Shown piece after piece: positions 37,754 through 47,505 of a stretch of DNA of 64,000 nucleotides. Each line of letters starts with the position of its first letter. Positions within the stretch are counted from its first letter, which is position 1. The DNA comes from Methanosarcina sp. MSH10X1. Its GTDB lineage: Archaea; Halobacteriota; Methanosarcinia; Methanosarcinales; Methanosarcinaceae. The notes under the pieces are model-generated. The model did not search any database, had not been told where the DNA came from, and saw nothing but the letters and a program-made list of their open reading frames with translations. The position numbers and the translations under genes were made by a program. The DNA lies in contig NZ_SCHL01000011.1 in NCBI RefSeq assembly GCF_004099695.1, positions 23,507 through 87,506 on the forward strand, read 5' to 3'.

Positions 37754-38287
37754 ATGATTGAAATCGAGGTCAAGGTCAAACTAGACCATTCAAAAGCCAG
37801 CCCCGTCCTCAAGAAAATAGGGGCAGTAAAACTCGGGGCTGAGAGCCAGTCCGATATTTATTTTGCAGCTCCTTACAGGGACTTTGCGAGAACCGACGAG
37901 GCGCTCCGAATCCGTTCATTAGATGGCGAGGCTGTACTGACCTACAAAGGCCCCAAGCTCGATAGAGTTTCCAAAACCAGGAAAGAATTCGAAACCTCTG
38001 TAGATGAGGCTGCCACAATAGAAATTTTGCATGCCCTTGGCTTCTCGGAAGCCGGAGTAGTCCGCAAAAAAAGAGAAGTTTTCACCGCAGGAGAGATAAC
38101 CGTCTGCCTTGATGTGGTTGAAGGGCTCGGAGAATTTCTTGAAGTTGAAATCGTGGCTGAAAATGAAAATGAGCTTGAAACCTCAAGGGCGAAGTTATTT
38201 GAACTGTTAAAACAGTTTGGCGCCGGGGAAAAGGATTCGATTAGGACTTCTTACCTTGAGATGGTACTGGAAAAAGATAAAAGTTAA
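37754..38287 (+). CDS. CYTH-domain protein (CyaB/class IV adenylyl cyclase-like)
   Basis: A 177-residue triphosphate-tunnel enzyme-like protein. The diagnostic ExExK motif lies at the N-terminus (IEIEVKVKL). Later strands supply the basic and acidic residues of the tunnel: ALRIRSLDGEAVLTYKGPK, RKEFET, VRKKREVF, CLDVVEGLGEFLEVEI. Archaeal CyaB homologues are often thiamine triphosphatases or of unknown role, so cyclase activity is not claimed. The start is uncertain between ATG 37754 and GTG 37745. It is not part of the preceding operon, given the terminator between. Confidence 0.85.
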   Translation: MIEIEVKVKLDHSKASPVLKKIGAVKLGAESQSDIYFAAPYRDFARTDEALRIRSLDGEAVLTYKGPKLDRVSKTRKEFETSVDEAATIEILHALGFSEAGVVRKKREVFTAGEITVCLDVVEGLGEFLEVEIVAENENELETSRAKLFELLKQFGAGEKDSIRTSYLEMVLEKDKS

Positions 38288-38372
38288 TACATCTGGTTGA
38301 TGTATGTGCCATCCTTCAATGCATTTCGTGCCATTCTTTATTAAGTCTGAATAAGTTCTTCTTTAACTTTTG

Positions 38373-39059
38373 TTATTTTCTTCTTATGTATATGACTGCT
38401 CCAAGAATTATTACAAGCAGATAGATAGGACTCATGAAAGGAGTAGTGTTTGATTTCTGGGTTTGATTGGAACTTTCTTTCTGCTCGTCTGCTGTTTCTG
38501 CGTTCTTTGTCATTCCGGTGTCATTTGTTTGATTTCCTGTTTGATTTCCTTCTTGCTTGCCTGCGAAGTCTGCATTTTCTATTTGTTTAGTCTCATCCGT
38601 TTTGTTCTCAATTTGGTTTTCTTCCAGCCACTTTCCCTGAGCTTTCAGTTCCTTAATTACTGTATCTCTATCGGTAGCCGGGTGTTTCCCTGGAAAACCA
38701 AAAATAACATTGAAAAGCTGTTTATCTGGATCTACTTCTTTTAACATTATAAGTACGGATTCGTTCTTGGTAAACTCCGCTTCATCTTCAGTCCATTGAA
38801 TGCTTCCTGTTTCAGTTCTTACTTTTATAGTCTTTGCAGGTAGGGGATTATAGAGCCACTCATTAACTGTAATTGTAGTAATCGTGTATCTGCCATAATC
38901 AATTACCTTACTCACTGTGCCAACCACTATGCGGTCAGAGTTATTTACCTGATACGGGATTTCCGCAGTTTTTGCATCTAACATAGCTGCTGCGAGGTTT
39001 GGAACTAGAAGAAGTATCAAGATCGTAAAAAGTATAGAAAGTAAATTTAGGCATTTCAC
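38373..39059 (-). CDS. surface-anchored protein, unknown function
   Basis: A 228-residue exported protein. A signal peptide (LLSILFTILILLLVPNLAAA) is followed by a compact domain (~residues 30-130, VVGTVSKVIDYGRYTITTITV...). A low-complexity linker rich in Asn, Thr, Gln and Lys comes next (~135-205), with several N-glycosylation sequons (NKT, NQT, NDT, NTT). It ends in a membrane anchor (SPIYLLVIILGAVIYIRRK). This is the layout of methanosarcinal envelope proteins anchored by a C-terminal helix. No function can be given. Confidence 0.8.
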   Translation of the reverse strand: MKCLNLLSILFTILILLLVPNLAAAMLDAKTAEIPYQVNNSDRIVVGTVSKVIDYGRYTITTITVNEWLYNPLPAKTIKVRTETGSIQWTEDEAEFTKNESVLIMLKEVDPDKQLFNVIFGFPGKHPATDRDTVIKELKAQGKWLEENQIENKTDETKQIENADFAGKQEGNQTGNQTNDTGMTKNAETADEQKESSNQTQKSNTTPFMSPIYLLVIILGAVIYIRRK

Positions 39060-39360
39060 TAAAATTCTCCTGTTCTTTATTTAATTTTAATGAATAGGTT
39101 GTCGAGATCGTGGGCTGGATTTTTCATGATTCATTGTAATAGCTGCCTGTTTTTCACCTATTCAGGAAGATTAGTCTAGCTCCACTAAGGCATAAATACA
39201 AAAGCCAAAAGAGGAGACTTATCAGACAACTTATCTTCTATTCATAGAATGTGATAAATCCATAAAAATGTTCGTTTATATCAAAAAATCAATTTTGTTT
39301 TATTCTAAGATTACATTTTACACTATCTTTGTTACATTTGACTTCAAACAGCCTTTTCTG

Positions 39361-39440
39361 CAAAAAAAGAAAAAAAGCAAAAAGCTGAAAATAAAAAGAA
39401 GATATAGAAAAAAAATAAAAAAGAAAATAAAAAAAGATGA
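39361..39440 (-). terminator. poly-U terminator region after metG
   Basis: Some 80 bases almost purely A/G on the plus strand. On the minus strand this gives a succession of U-runs starting about 20 bases after the metG stop, matching archaeal U-rich, hairpin-independent termination. The remainder of the 39060-39460 gap holds no gene. Confidence 0.6.
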
Positions 39441-39461
39441 ACACTTCTTCAGAAAATGGTT

Positions 39462-41588
39462 TCAGCGTATTCTTGAACCGGGCTTTATCTCTTTGTCCGG
39501 CATAAGGGCTGCTACAATATTAGCTGCACAATCGTCGGCTGCAAGCATCATGCCGTTTGATTCTACTCCGCAGAGTTTTGCAGGTTTCAGATTGGCGAGT
39601 ACGATTACAGTTTTCCCTACAAGCTCTTCAGGAGTGTAATACGAAGCCATGCCTGCAACAAGCTGCCTTGGCTTTTCCTCGCCGATATCCACCTCAACCC
39701 GAAGAAGTTTTTTGGACTTTTTCACGGGTTCGGCAAGTAAAACCTTTCCTACGCGAATATCGAGTTTCGCAAAGTCCTCGTACTCGATCGTGGGAAGGAT
39801 TTCTATCGACTCGGTAGATTCAGCTTCGGCTTTTCCCGCTTTTGCGGCTTCCTCGGCAGTGCCCATTCCTTCGGATTTGGAGGATTCTTTTTCCTCTCTC
39901 TTTCCTGCGGTTTTCTTAGCATCGGCAGCTTTTACCCTCTGGTTTGCGATCTCTTCCATTTCCCCTATCCTGTCATCTTCGAGTTTGGTGAAAAGGATAT
40001 GGGGCTTTGCAAGCGTTGTGCCTGCTTTTATAGGCATGAGAGCTTCGTCATAAAAGGTGGTGTGCAGGTCTCCTTCCTGGCCGAGTTCTTTCCAGGCGGT
40101 TTCCATGGTTCCGGGAAGCACAGGCTCAAAGATAAGGCTGAGAGCTTTTGCAAGATGGAGGCAGTTATAAAGCACCTGCCCGCAGGCTGCCTTATCCTGT
40201 TTTATCAGGCTCCAGGGCTCGTGGGACTGGAAGTAGGTGTTTCCGAAAGATGCCAGAGCCATTGCAGAATCAACGGCTTTCTTGAACTCATATTCAGCCA
40301 TTGCTGCTTTTACTTCTTTTAGCGCTTTTTCTATCTCTCTCTTTACTTCAGTGTCGAGTTCCCCGGCTGGAACTTCCCCGTAGTTCTTAAAAGCGAAAAG
40401 CATTGTGCGGTACAGGAAGTTCCCCAGTACGGCTACAAGCTCGGTATTAATCTTTTCCTGAAGCACGCGCCACGAGAAATTCAGCTCCTTTGTGTGGGAA
40501 GTATAGCTTGCCAGATAATACCTAAGGAGGTCGGGATGGAAGCCGTGGGCAAGGTAATCCTCCCCTACCCAGACCACATACCCCCTGGTCTTGGAAAACT
40601 TCTTGTCTTCAATTTTGACCATACCTGAAGCTACAACAGCAGTAGGCACCGAGTAGTCCGCACCTTTGAGCATTGCCGGCCAGAAGATACAGTGGTGATA
40701 GGTAATGTCTCCGCCTATGAAATGGACAATTTCCCCGTCATTTTTCCAGTACTTCTCCCAGGAATCTCTGGCTTTTGCAGCCCACTCCTCTGTAAAGGCA
40801 ATATATCCTATAGGAGCATCTACCCACACATAAACCACAAGGTCGTCATGTCCAGGGAATTTTACTCCCCATTCCAGGTTCCGGGTAATGCACCAATCCG
40901 TAAGCCCCTGTTTTACCCAGCCCAGTGCGTAATTTCTTGCATTTGTGGTCCCACCGAGGTCATTTGAGAGATAGCCCATCAGGTAATCGCTGAAATTGGA
41001 AAGCTTGAAAAAGAAATGTTCCTGCTGCCTGTACTCGGCGGGTCCTCCGCAGATTGTGCAGACCGGGTTCTGAAGTTCTCCGGGCTCCAGGTGTTTCCCA
41101 CATCCCTGATCGCATTCATCTCCTCTTGCAACTTCACCGCAGTGAGGGCAGGAGCCTTCTACATACCGGTCAGGGAGAAAACGGTTGCATTTGGGGCAGT
41201 AGGCAATTTCAATAGTTTTTGGGTATACGTAGCCTTTTTCAATCAGCCTGTTGACTATATCCAGGGTTCTATTATGATTCTCAGGATCATCCGTTGTTCC
41301 AAAAGCATCAAAGTAAACTCCCAGCTGTTTGAAAGTCTCGTCAAAATGTTTGTGATATGTCTCCACAAGCTCTTTAGGAGTGACCCCGAGTTCTTCGGCG
41401 TTTACGACAATAGGGGTGCCGTGAGTGTCCGAGCCGCAGACAAAGGTAACGTCCCTCCCTTCCTTTCGCAGGGCACGGGCAAAAATATCAGCGGGCACGT
41501 AGGTCCGGAGATGCCCGATATGAGCCTTGCCGTTAGCATAAGGCAGGCCACAGGTGACAAGTACGGGTTTACTGGATGATTCTGGCAT
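39462..41588 (-). CDS. metG: methionyl-tRNA synthetase
   Basis: Charges tRNA-Met. 708 residues from the ATG giving [11 protein letters not shown], which has GGAG six bases upstream. An open frame continues 51 codons further into a hairpin-repeat block and is spurious. Class I motifs are KAHIGHLR (HIGH) and KKFSKTRG (KMSKS-like). A zinc-knuckle insert carries repeated Cys pairs ([10 protein letters not shown]..., CPHCGE, CDQGCG, CTICGG). The C-terminal ~110 residues form a tRNA-binding OB domain ([30 protein letters not shown]), joined by a Lys/Glu/Ala-rich linker. Confidence 0.96.
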   Translation of the reverse strand: MPESSSKPVLVTCGLPYANGKAHIGHLRTYVPADIFARALRKEGRDVTFVCGSDTHGTPIVVNAEELGVTPKELVETYHKHFDETFKQLGVYFDAFGTTDDPENHNRTLDIVNRLIEKGYVYPKTIEIAYCPKCNRFLPDRYVEGSCPHCGEVARGDECDQGCGKHLEPGELQNPVCTICGGPAEYRQQEHFFFKLSNFSDYLMGYLSNDLGGTTNARNYALGWVKQGLTDWCITRNLEWGVKFPGHDDLVVYVWVDAPIGYIAFTEEWAAKARDSWEKYWKNDGEIVHFIGGDITYHHCIFWPAMLKGADYSVPTAVVASGMVKIEDKKFSKTRGYVVWVGEDYLAHGFHPDLLRYYLASYTSHTKELNFSWRVLQEKINTELVAVLGNFLYRTMLFAFKNYGEVPAGELDTEVKREIEKALKEVKAAMAEYEFKKAVDSAMALASFGNTYFQSHEPWSLIKQDKAACGQVLYNCLHLAKALSLIFEPVLPGTMETAWKELGQEGDLHTTFYDEALMPIKAGTTLAKPHILFTKLEDDRIGEMEEIANQRVKAADAKKTAGKREEKESSKSEGMGTAEEAAKAGKAEAESTESIEILPTIEYEDFAKLDIRVGKVLLAEPVKKSKKLLRVEVDIGEEKPRQLVAGMASYYTPEELVGKTVIVLANLKPAKLCGVESNGMMLAADDCAANIVAALMPDKEIKPGSRIR

Positions 41589-41659
41589 TCTTATCTCCAT
41601 ATATTTTTCATGAGTATATTCCTTTTCCATAACCGCAATTCTGAAATATATTTCGCTAT

Positions 41660-41900
41660 CTTTTGATAAAACTTTTTCAAAAAAAGTTTGTCTCATTGTT
41701 TTTAACCAAATTTTTTTGAGAGCATTTTCGATCAGGCCCATTTTGAAAAGCTTGCATTGAAACCGTTGCCCCGAAACCGTTGCGCCGGTTTATCACGCCG
41801 CTTTGCCGGTTTCGATAAAGCATGCGTTTTTGATCAAACTTTTTTTGAAAAAGTTTTCGCTCAAGCCTTTTTTGAAAAAGTTTGTTTTACAAGGTAACCT
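41660..41900 (-). repeat. hairpin-repeat block (dispersed family, copy 3)
   Basis: Inverted relative to the 23 kb array. It contains TGATCAAACTTTTTTTGAAA, AAAGTTTTCGCTCAAGCC, ACCGTTGCGCCGGTTTATCA and GATAAAGCATGCGTTTTTGA, the reverse complements of the array modules. It lies between the divergent metG and sppA genes, and one AAACTTTTTCAAAAAAAGTT hairpin is only about 75 bases before the metG start. Confidence 0.85.
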
Positions 41901-42130
41901 ATTTGAGGGATAGTAAATAATCCTATATAAAGAAGGATGGATTGTAGAGACAGATTAATAAGGGCTCTGACAATTCAGGCTGTTAGACAATTCTATTGTT
42001 GCGAGCTTTTGCACGTTCTCCTTCCTCCATTGCCAGCTACCTTAATATATTTGCTCTCTTAATTGAAATTTCAACCACGCTCAAACCTCAGGTTAAAGCG
42101 AAGAGTTCAAGATATGCGGTTCTATCAGAC

Positions 42131-43318
42131 ATGAACGATAAAAACATAAACCCTGATGATATGAACTCAGAAGAGCTATCTGGAGATGACAACTTACAAA
42201 ATAATTTTCACAATGGAAAACAGGACTTCATCTCTGATAACACAGCTTACGGTATGAGCAAAAGCTCCTCAGGTTCAGGCTTTGGCGCTGGTGGGTCGGG
42301 AAAAGCAGGGAATAAGGGAGCTTCCTTTGAAAATTCTCAAAATAAAGAAATTGAAAACAAGAGTTTAAGCATGAATTCCAATCCGCCTCCACAGGGAAAA
42401 AAACATGGCTTAATGCCCTATCTGCTGGTAGTACTGGCTCTAATCGCCGTCATACTTGTAAGTATTGCGGTCATTTCCTTCAGTTTCGGTGCCGGAGGAG
42501 ATCTGAGGAGTTCTGAGAAGGTGGCTGTTATCTATATTCAGGGTACCATACTTTCCGGGAATGTTCCTGCAGGACTTGGCTACGCAACTTCTGAAGAGAT
42601 TTCCGAAAGTATCCGCAGGGCTGCCGCAGACAGCGGAGTCAGGGCAATTGTGCTTCGGATTAACAGTCCAGGAGGGTCTCCGGCAGCAGCGCAGGAAATT
42701 ACAGGGGAAATCGAGAAAGCCAGGGCAAAGGGAATCCCTGTTGTTGTGTCAATGGGAGATCTTGCTACCAGTGCTGCATATTATATCTCTGCGCCGACTG
42801 ATTATATTATTGCAAATCCCTCTACGAATACCGGGTCTATCGGAGTGATCTGGGTCTTCCAGAATATGTCTGCCTCTTATCAGGAAGAAGGCATAGACCA
42901 TTACATTGCAAAATCCGGAGAATTAAAGGACATGGGAAGCACATGGAGAGGGCTTACTGATGAGGAAAAAGAGTACGCTGATGCTGTGGTTCTGGAAAGC
43001 TACGAAGATTTCATAAATGAAATTTCCGAAGGGCGCAACATGTCCAGAAGTGAAGTAAAGGAACTTGCTGATGGTCGAATATACACCGGAGCCAGAGCAA
43101 AGGAACTCGGGCTTGTGGATGGGTTCGGAAATCTTTATGATGCTATTGACAAAGCTGCAGAACTAGGAGGAATTGAAGGGGAGCCAAGAATAGAATACAT
43201 GAACAGGGCAAGTCTCTCAAGACTGCTTCTGGGTTCGGGCTCAGGAGGATCTAATGAAACTGCCGGGCAGTTCGTCAGCTACTTTGAAGAAAGTCCATAT
43301 GGAAAAATCCTTGCCTGA
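42131..43318 (+). CDS. sppA: signal peptide peptidase SppA (S49 family)
   Basis: Membrane-anchored serine protease that degrades cleaved signal peptides. About 395 residues from the ATG giving MNDKNINPDDMN; an upstream TTG would add 45 residues without support. A long hydrophilic, Asn/Ser/Gly-rich N-terminal part (~1-95) precedes one membrane helix (LMPYLLVVLALIAVILVSIA). The protease domain follows: INSPGGSPAAAQEI and SMGDLATSAAYYISAPTDYI, in which the Ser of LATSAAYY is the likely nucleophile, and NTGSIGVIWVF. The Lys partner is in the K-x-G/D region near KSGELKDMGS. The extended cytoplasmic N-terminus is unusual. Confidence 0.92.
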   Translation: MNDKNINPDDMNSEELSGDDNLQNNFHNGKQDFISDNTAYGMSKSSSGSGFGAGGSGKAGNKGASFENSQNKEIENKSLSMNSNPPPQGKKHGLMPYLLVVLALIAVILVSIAVISFSFGAGGDLRSSEKVAVIYIQGTILSGNVPAGLGYATSEEISESIRRAAADSGVRAIVLRINSPGGSPAAAQEITGEIEKARAKGIPVVVSMGDLATSAAYYISAPTDYIIANPSTNTGSIGVIWVFQNMSASYQEEGIDHYIAKSGELKDMGSTWRGLTDEEKEYADAVVLESYEDFINEISEGRNMSRSEVKELADGRIYTGARAKELGLVDGFGNLYDAIDKAAELGGIEGEPRIEYMNRASLSRLLLGSGSGGSNETAGQFVSYFEESPYGKILA

Positions 43319-43386
43319 AATTGCTAACTGCGTATAAACTTTAAAAGGATTCCTGTAGCAGGTAAATAACTCAAAATAAAGAAAAT

Positions 43387-43420
43387 TAAGGAATCCCTTA
43401 TTTTTTCCTTTTAATTTTTG
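43387..43420 (+). terminator. terminator after sppA
   Basis: TAAGG (43387-43391) pairs with CCTTA (43396-43400), followed by TTTTTT and further T-rich sequence. It lies between the convergent sppA and glucoamylase genes. Confidence 0.5.
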
Positions 43421-43440
43421 ACCTTTCTTTTCTTTTTTCT

Positions 43441-45462
43441 TTAACTTTCCTTCGTGCTCCCCGCTTTTCTCATGCAGATTTTGTCCAGCAGCAGAATATT
43501 GTCAAGCATCAGGGACCCGCTCCATCCTAGAGGAATTGCCCAGGCAGGTTTGCCTGTAGACTGATCCACCTGTTCCGGGAGAAGCCCTGTACTTGTTGCT
43601 CCGGCAAGAGCCCATTTAAGACATTTAATTCCTTCACCGGTCAGATTTTTCATGTTCTCATCATGCCCGCCTTCTTTTTTGTCGGGAATCTCCTCTGTAG
43701 AGGCAAACATTGCTTTCTCATACGGGGTGTCAAGGGCAAGGGCAAACATTGCTTCCGAAAGCCACAGAGTTGTTACTACCCAGGGGTTTCCATTCATGTA
43801 ACTGTCATTTTCATACCTTTTGATGCCGTAGTTGAGATTAACAGGTATTGATAGCTTTTTCTGGATGTTCTCTATCATAAACTGGATCATATCTCTCTCT
43901 ATGGGATCTTTAGGAGATAGCATTCCGAATGGAACATAGGTGCCCAGAATGCTTGCATCAATAGTTTTGTCCAGTTTCTCGTTAATAACTCCTTTTGCAA
44001 AATAGCCTTCCTGAAGCCAGAAACGATCAATTGTGGCCTGTTTGATGAATTCCGCCCTCTTCTTCCAGCGCCTTGCCATGCCAATTTCCCCGTTCTCTTC
44101 AGCCAGGTGAGAAGCACCCATGAGCCCTGCGTAGATTGAAGCATTCGTATATGTGAAAATCCCGTAATATGTCTCCCAGAGATCCATACAGCTTTCGTGG
44201 ATTCCTGACTTGGTCCGCTTCATCAGATATTCCGCAGCTCTGAGTATGGAAACCCAGACTTCTTCGAGAAACTCAGCTTTTTTCAGGCCTTCAAGAATCT
44301 TGTAATAAACATCCATAGCATAGAGTGTGGATCCGGTTTCATCTATCTGAGTCGAGTAATCAAAATTGCCCCATGAAGGAGCTATATCCCCATTGAGCCA
44401 GTAGCGCTGGAACCAGGAACCGTCAGGAAGCTGGGTTCGGATACACCATTTGAAAAACGTGTCACAGTATTCCGGATAGCCGGAATGTTTTAGTGCAAGC
44501 ACGATTTCTGAAGTATCTCGATTCCAGCAGAAGCCGTAACCTCCACATTTCTCAAAATTGGAGTCAAATTCCGGAGCAGCCACAAAGGACCCGTACTCAC
44601 GGTCATTAAGAAGATAAAGCACAAGAAGAGCCCGGTTATAAGCGCTGAATAGCTCCTGCCGCAGGTTATCGTATCCCTCTATTCCAGGCATCTTGAGCAC
44701 ATGTTTTCTGGAAAGCCACATAACCCAGTGTTCCCGCGTTTTTTCAAAAATATATTCAAGAGGCAGTTTTGAGAGTTCATATATTCTTTTATACAGGAGG
44801 CGCCTGGAAGATGCAGCTCCTATCAGGATAACAAACTCGTTTGCTCCGTCAGCCTCCAGTTCGAGATCCCAGCCAGCCGCATTATTAATATTTCCGATAT
44901 CTTCCTTATTCCCCTGAAGTTTTCCATCTTCCATATCATACTTGGAATTTGTCCACCATATTGTATCCATTGCTTTTCCTATCTGCCACTCGGTAAACTC
45001 TGGCAGGGAATATAGCCCTATATAATAATTCTGCCAGTACTGTACGAGCAAACGAGTATCGGTATCGCAAAATCCGGAGTTCTTCTTTGACGTTTCCCCT
45101 ACGCTAAAATTCGAATAATAGAAGAATTTTCCTGATATTTTTTTCTGGGACTGAACCTTAAACCTGCGGATAAGAACAGGCACGTCGGGATGTACAAGGT
45201 CAAGAATGGAAATCCGAATGCCCGAATCATGATAAAGTTTTGTAGATACGATATTGGTATCCTCAATATAATTCTGAATGCAGTGCCAATCGTTGTCGTT
45301 TGTCCAGAGAAGTTTTTCTCCTGTATGGATACAGGCGACGGATTCTTCAACGTGCTGAGCATGGTCTCTGCGGGGGTAAAAAAAGCCTAAAATCTCCCCC
45401 TTTTTCCCCATTGTTACAAGCAGCTCTTCATTTCCGAGAATGACATTGGGTTGCTTTATCAC
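43441..45462 (-). CDS. GH15 glucoamylase-like glycoside hydrolase
   Basis: Likely releases glucose from the ends of glycogen or maltodextrins. 673 residues: an N-terminal beta-sandwich domain (to about residue 250), then an alpha/alpha-barrel. Barrel landmarks are GGYGFCWNRDTSEIVLAL, LPDGSWFQRYWLNGD, QIDETGSTLYAMDVYYK and DLWETYYGIFTYTNASIYAGL, which carries the catalytic-type acidic residue. WVVTTLWLSEAMFAL follows near the C-terminus. The gene closes an operon with two GH57-like genes and an ACT-V4R regulator. Its ATG overlaps the preceding stop by four bases. It would act on intracellular glycogen, since no signal peptide is seen. Confidence 0.9.
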   Translation of the reverse strand: MIKQPNVILGNEELLVTMGKKGEILGFFYPRRDHAQHVEESVACIHTGEKLLWTNDNDWHCIQNYIEDTNIVSTKLYHDSGIRISILDLVHPDVPVLIRRFKVQSQKKISGKFFYYSNFSVGETSKKNSGFCDTDTRLLVQYWQNYYIGLYSLPEFTEWQIGKAMDTIWWTNSKYDMEDGKLQGNKEDIGNINNAAGWDLELEADGANEFVILIGAASSRRLLYKRIYELSKLPLEYIFEKTREHWVMWLSRKHVLKMPGIEGYDNLRQELFSAYNRALLVLYLLNDREYGSFVAAPEFDSNFEKCGGYGFCWNRDTSEIVLALKHSGYPEYCDTFFKWCIRTQLPDGSWFQRYWLNGDIAPSWGNFDYSTQIDETGSTLYAMDVYYKILEGLKKAEFLEEVWVSILRAAEYLMKRTKSGIHESCMDLWETYYGIFTYTNASIYAGLMGASHLAEENGEIGMARRWKKRAEFIKQATIDRFWLQEGYFAKGVINEKLDKTIDASILGTYVPFGMLSPKDPIERDMIQFMIENIQKKLSIPVNLNYGIKRYENDSYMNGNPWVVTTLWLSEAMFALALDTPYEKAMFASTEEIPDKKEGGHDENMKNLTGEGIKCLKWALAGATSTGLLPEQVDQSTGKPAWAIPLGWSGSLMLDNILLLDKICMRKAGSTKES

Positions 45463-46271
45463 CGTGTCTCCCCTCTCAGCTGGTATTCCTGGCTTGTACC
45501 GCCTGACGGCGCCGGCGAGATTATGTGTTCGCAGACCTTCTTTCCTGTAGCTTTACAGCTTACCTCCCTCACACTTATGTTTTTCCCGAAATATTCGGTC
45601 AGGTAACCTGCAAAATAGCCACTCATAAAGGCGCAAACTGGCTGTTCCGACCCTCCGTAAACATCAGCTATAAACGAGTCCTTCACAATGATTTTCCCTT
45701 CAAAGGTCGCTGGATCACATTCGATTTCCAGAATTCCCCAACCCACAGCCCTATATAGTTCCGCAAGCACGCTTGCAAAATTACTGTCATTAAGGTTCAG
45801 AATACTCTTAAAATATTTTGCTGAGTGGATCCCACCCTTAAGTCCTGAAATTGTGAGAAGTCCTTCGGCATGCGGCGCATTCTGGTTGAATGTTTTAATG
45901 ATGTCAACAATGGTAAGTGCCCTTGCTGCAACTCCCCTGACTCCTACAACATTAAGAGGAAAGTCCATGGCATAAATCATCCCGTACTTTGAAATTCCAT
46001 ATTCTACCTCGCTTACGACCTCAAGTTCCTTTATTCTCTGGGCGAAGCTCTCTGGGTCGACATCTTTATTAAGTTCGATAAATACTGAGTATTCACCTGT
46101 TGTTTTTTGTGTAATGTTATCCAGATGGCCAAACATTACGAACGCATTCTCTTTTTCCAGAAAATCGATTATTGAGGATAAAGATCCGGGTTCTTTCGAA
46201 TAAATAATTTTAAACCATACGATCTGCGAGCTCTCATTGAAGCCTGCAAACATAAATAAGTCCCTTACCAT
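45459..46271 (-). CDS. ACT + V4R ligand-binding regulatory protein in a glycan operon
   Basis: A ~270-residue soluble protein. An N-terminal ACT-like domain (VWFKIIYSKEPGSLSSIIDFLEKENAF...) is followed by a V4R (4-vinyl reductase) domain. V4R landmarks are the mid region (NDSNFASVLAELYRAVGWGILEIE) and the end, FMSGYFAGYLTEYFGKNISV...CKATGKKVCEHII with the conserved Cys pair. V4R domains bind small hydrophobic or metal-related ligands and act as sensors; no DNA-binding domain is present here. It lies between the GH57 and GH15 genes with 4 base overlaps or gaps, so it is presumably a carbohydrate-linked sensor or chaperone. GGAG precedes the ATG at 46271; an ATG 11 codons upstream is also open. 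Confidence 0.82.
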   Translation of the reverse strand: MVRDLFMFAGFNESSQIVWFKIIYSKEPGSLSSIIDFLEKENAFVMFGHLDNITQKTTGEYSVFIELNKDVDPESFAQRIKELEVVSEVEYGISKYGMIYAMDFPLNVVGVRGVAARALTIVDIIKTFNQNAPHAEGLLTISGLKGGIHSAKYFKSILNLNDSNFASVLAELYRAVGWGILEIECDPATFEGKIIVKDSFIADVYGGSEQPVCAFMSGYFAGYLTEYFGKNISVREVSCKATGKKVCEHIISPAPSGGTSQEYQLRGETR

Positions 46272-46308
46272 GTGACTCGACTCCCATGAATAGTATGTGT
46301 ACATTCAA

Positions 46309-47505
46309 TTAAGCTATTGTGCTTAGTTTCCTGAATACCTGCGCTTTGAAATCCATAAGCACAGCCATAAAATTCACCGCTGCGTCAAAGGGCGTGGAAT
46401 GGACGCTGAAATATGAATGGACATCCCCGTCCTCGAGCCATTTTGTGCACATGTAATAATAGTGGTCCGAGGTCAGCAGGTGCTTCCATATGCGCAGGAT
46501 TTCAGGGTCTTCTGTCTTCCTTACAAAGGGTTCAAGCAGCTTTATTTCTTCAAAGCAGCGCCTTTGCATGTCGTTGCCAAGCCATGCGCTGGTATCGCGT
46601 TCCATATCAGCCCAGGAAATTGTGGAAAAGTCCCCTATATCGATCTCGGCTACAGATGAGTATTTTTCGACAAGCTCAAGAGGTGTGTTGAAACTCAGGC
46701 GAGTCCTGAGTACTTCATCGGGCAGTTTTTCCAGAAAGGAAAATATTCCGGTTTCCTTCCATTGATGCTCTCCGAAGGTCTCATAATCCATAAAGATATT
46801 AATACAATCTTCATTAATCCCAGACGCCCATGATGCCCATTTTTCAGCAGTCAGGGGATATCCTTCCCACCACCTTGCCGAAAATCTGTATCCTATATCG
46901 TCGCTCAGCTTGTAATTTCTGAAGACAATGGGAAGTCCCGAACCTTTTGCCCTGTAAAGCACGTTTGGGGACCTTCCATCAAGCATATGATCCGCACCTT
47001 CAGTAAGGATTGCCCTGTACCCCAGATCGGAAACAAGCTTTGCTATCGTGTTATTGTAAAGCAGTTCGGTATTCCGGAATACCTGAGGTTTAACTCCCAG
47101 AAGGTCAGACATAAGTTCCCGGTGTTCTTTTATCTCCTCGATAAATTCGGTTTTATCTTCAAAAAGGCTTGACAGAGAATGATAAAACGTTTCGTCAAGA
47201 AACTCGACTGATCCGGTCTCAGCCATCTGCCGGAAGCCATCGAGTACGTCTTTTCCCCAGAGTTCGCATTGTTCTAGCAAGGTCCCGGTAACGGAAAGAG
47301 AAAATTTGAATTCCCCTTTGTGCCTGTCAAGTGAGTCAAGGAGTATCCGGTTTGTGGGAATATAGCCTTTCTGTGCCACTCTCTCAAAGATCTCCCTGTT
47401 GCTTCTTTCATCGAAATAACGGAAAAAACCTGCTCGATCATCAGGCCAGAACCTGCGCAGCCTGAAAGGTTGATGTGCCTGGAAATAAAGACAAACCGAT
47501 GTCAT
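46309..47505 (-). CDS. GH57 alpha-amylase family protein (catalytically intact)
   Basis: A 398-residue (beta/alpha)7-barrel glycoside hydrolase acting on alpha-1,4-glucans. It shows the conserved HQPFR (His11), the nucleophile Glu147 in VFRNTELLY and the acid/base Asp240 in IFMDYETFGEH. It closely resembles archaeal GH57 amylases of about 400 residues without a signal peptide. The ATG overlaps the stop of the second GH57-like gene by four bases, so the pair is translationally coupled. Together with GH15 it would degrade intracellular glycogen. Confidence 0.9.
   Translation of the reverse strand: MTSVCLYFQAHQPFRLRRFWPDDRAGFFRYFDERSNREIFERVAQKGYIPTNRILLDSLDRHKGEFKFSLSVTGTLLEQCELWGKDVLDGFRQMAETGSVEFLDETFYHSLSSLFEDKTEFIEEIKEHRELMSDLLGVKPQVFRNTELLYNNTIAKLVSDLGYRAILTEGADHMLDGRSPNVLYRAKGSGLPIVFRNYKLSDDIGYRFSARWWEGYPLTAEKWASWASGINEDCINIFMDYETFGEHQWKETGIFSFLEKLPDEVLRTRLSFNTPLELVEKYSSVAEIDIGDFSTISWADMERDTSAWLGNDMQRRCFEEIKLLEPFVRKTEDPEILRIWKHLLTSDHYYYMCTKWLEDGDVHSYFSVHSTPFDAAVNFMAVLMDFKAQVFRKLSTIA

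Noticed and set aside
41589..41741. N-terminal extension of MetG by 51 residues
   Set aside because: It runs into the hairpin-repeat block, and the ATG at 41588 has a good ribosome-binding site and matches the family start.
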